Below, piece after piece: positions 62,296-64,000 of a stretch of DNA of 64,000 bases. The notes below the pieces were generated by a model. That model had not been told where the DNA came from. It made no database searches and saw only the letters and a list, made by a program, of their open reading frames with translations. The stretch comes from Amia ocellicauda. Taxonomy: Eukaryota; Chordata; Actinopteri; Amiiformes; Amiidae. The stretch lies in the NCBI RefSeq assembly GCF_036373705.1, contig NC_089855.1, forward strand, positions 35,023,219-35,087,218, in the 5' to 3' direction. A program made the position numbers and the translations under genes. Position 1 is the first letter of the stretch. Each line of letters begins with the position of its first letter.

Positions 62296-64000
62296 ATTTC
62301 ATTATTTGTGTGGATTATTTGCAGATGCCTGTCTGAGCTGAGAAGGAAATATGTTGGGTGTGTGTGTGCACGTGTGTGTGTAACAGTTCGGGTATATTTA
62401 ACAGCCCGACCTGCACACAACGAATAACGTGACAGCAAACAACTACATAAACCACATTGTTTATCATGGCATAATGAGATGTATTTGGAACAAATTACAG
62501 CACATTTATAAAGATGAATAAAATATGAGAAAGTTATGACTTTTGATATTCTTCCTATCTGACACTATTACAAGCCACGACATCACAGACCGTCCAAAAT
62601 GATGTCCCCCCAGTCCTTTACAAGTTTGTAACCAAAAACGACACAGAGGTGCAGGTGAAATCATGGAAATTATTATAGTAGGTCCATCAGAGTTGAAATT
62701 TCTAAAGTGGGCCAAAGATTCATTCATTCAGCAGTCTTATGCACAATCCAACCGCGGCTGAAGGGTTCCACCACCACGCCTTCCTCTTCCCATTCTAATT
62801 TAGATCCGTTCCGTAATTGAGGGCATCCGTAAAGAGTGCATCACGTCCTCACCTGGCACCATTTATGCACCACAGTGCCACTGGGGGATAGTGGTCACCC
62901 CAACACACACCCATAACCCATATCTACGCTGTTGGCGTTTGAACCTGAACTTATAACTTTTTTCTCAAAAGTTTATTTCAACTTTAAATCTCAAAACTTT
63001 TGACTTAGTTTTCCTCAATATATATATATATATATATATAAATATAAATATATTTCCTCTTAAGAGTGTGGAATATGATGTGTAGATAAGTGTAATAAAA
63101 TACTTGTTTTAATGCATGAAACACCGAGGCATTGACACAACAAAATGGGGAAAGAAAAGAAAGAAGAAAAAAAAAAGTCCCCCTCCCCCTCCAAAATAAC
63201 TACTGGACCCATCTGCCCACCCCCATTTTAAATGTTCTGGTCACGACCTTACTCGCCACTCCTGCTTTAAAAAAAAAAAAAAGCCACACGGGAGCGGACT
63301 GTGTAAGATGCACTTCTCGGGGAGAGAAGGAATACTGTGATCGTTGCTTGCAGTGCTGTGACAGTATTTGATGCGATTTAAATTAAAAAAAAAGTAGTGA
63401 GCTATTATATTTGTTTATGCAGCTGCATCAAACTGGAATCCATCATTACGATTTAAAAAAAAAAAAAGTTTTATTTTTGTATGCAAAACACACAGCATGA
63501 TGTACAAAACCATTTCGCCAGTTGATGTTTTGGAATGCTGTAGTTGACGTATTAGTGAATATAGTGAACCTTTGTTACAGGGGGCTACAAATTAATACAA
63601 TAAGTGGTGGCAGCAGAACGCTACCTTTTTTCACCCGGCAGGTCCGGAATAAATTAGAGGAGGGGGAATTTCACATCACAAAGAACACCAGAAACGTTTA
63701 TTATGATGATTTGATGTATTATCTTGCAAAAAAATCAACTATTAAAATCAAAGCCAAGTATTCGGACTGGGGCAAAGATCTCAACCTCAGGAAGCAGCAA
63801 ACAAAATCACCCAAGTACCTTCCCAAATCAAGAAAACATTAAAATCAGATGTCATCCAACAGATGCATAAAACCCAATACAAATCACCCATATAAAACAA
63901 CCAATACGAACACAAATCAAGCAAGATAAATCAAATAAAGCCACAACAAATCAATATAAAAGAAACAAACCCCACCACAATCTGGATGGGTCTTCTCCTT
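62296..64000. other. Intergenic; one unrecognised 106-codon frame
   Basis: AT-rich with (TA)n at 63019-63040 and poly-A runs near 63270 and 63457. The plus-strand frame 63522-63842 (MMFWNAVVDVLVNIVNLCYR...) has a mixed basic composition and no domain I know. Just inside it, AATAAGTGGTGGCAGCAGAA resembles the junction of an LTR with a primer-binding site, so a retrotransposon remnant is possible. 63845-63990 is A-rich. No host exon was identified. Confidence 0.3.

Overview
The window is nuclear DNA from a vertebrate, almost certainly a ray-finned fish. It holds GT-AG spliced genes with vertebrate orthologues, several Tc1/mariner families, hAT and L2-type elements, tRNA-derived SINEs with the tail motif GGATAAGGGYGTCTGCTAA, and abundant (TAA)n, (CA)n and (CT)n microsatellites. 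The species cannot be fixed from the sequence. There is no bacterial-type operon, CRISPR array or phage.

Positions 1-32800 form a gene-poor, repeat-rich stretch in which I recognise no host exon. In order it holds: a hAT transposase remnant (541-2242); two copies of a Tc1-like family with DD36E-type catalytic spacing, in opposite orientations (5965-7015, 9669-10890); a 1.84-kb retroviral-type solo LTR between them (7068-8911); an inverted pair of ~185-bp tandem arrays (20500-21640); a 950-bp element made of GATATC palindromes, lodged in an IS630-like transposase remnant (21666-23900); a LINE with an SGNH-esterase and an endonuclease region, split by later insertions (24800-28520); and a hAT-type MITE with a perfect 8-bp target duplication (26125-26318).

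Positions 32816-61365 hold four protein genes. A four-transmembrane L6-family gene (TM4SF) is on the minus strand with introns filled by Tc1 elements and LINE debris. Then come MBLAC1 (minus), CNPY4 (minus) and TAF6 (plus). CNPY4 and TAF6 are head to head across a compact, probably bidirectional promoter. TAF6, CNPY4 and MBLAC1 are also neighbours in human 7q22.1, so this is an old linkage. All splice sites of MBLAC1, CNPY4 and TAF6 could be placed and the joined reading frames stay open (221, 249 and 661 residues). The TM4SF gene is open through four exons, with a short last exon that is tentative.

The four genes do not form a pathway: TAF6 is a core transcription factor, CNPY4 an ER saposin-like chaperone, MBLAC1 a metallo-hydrolase and the TM4SF protein a membrane scaffold. 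The rest (62300-64000) is AT-rich and carries one unrecognised 106-codon frame. The most interesting material is the nested repeat architecture, especially 20500-23900 and 24800-28520, and the two Tc1 deletion derivatives in the TM4SF gene that share one internal deletion junction.
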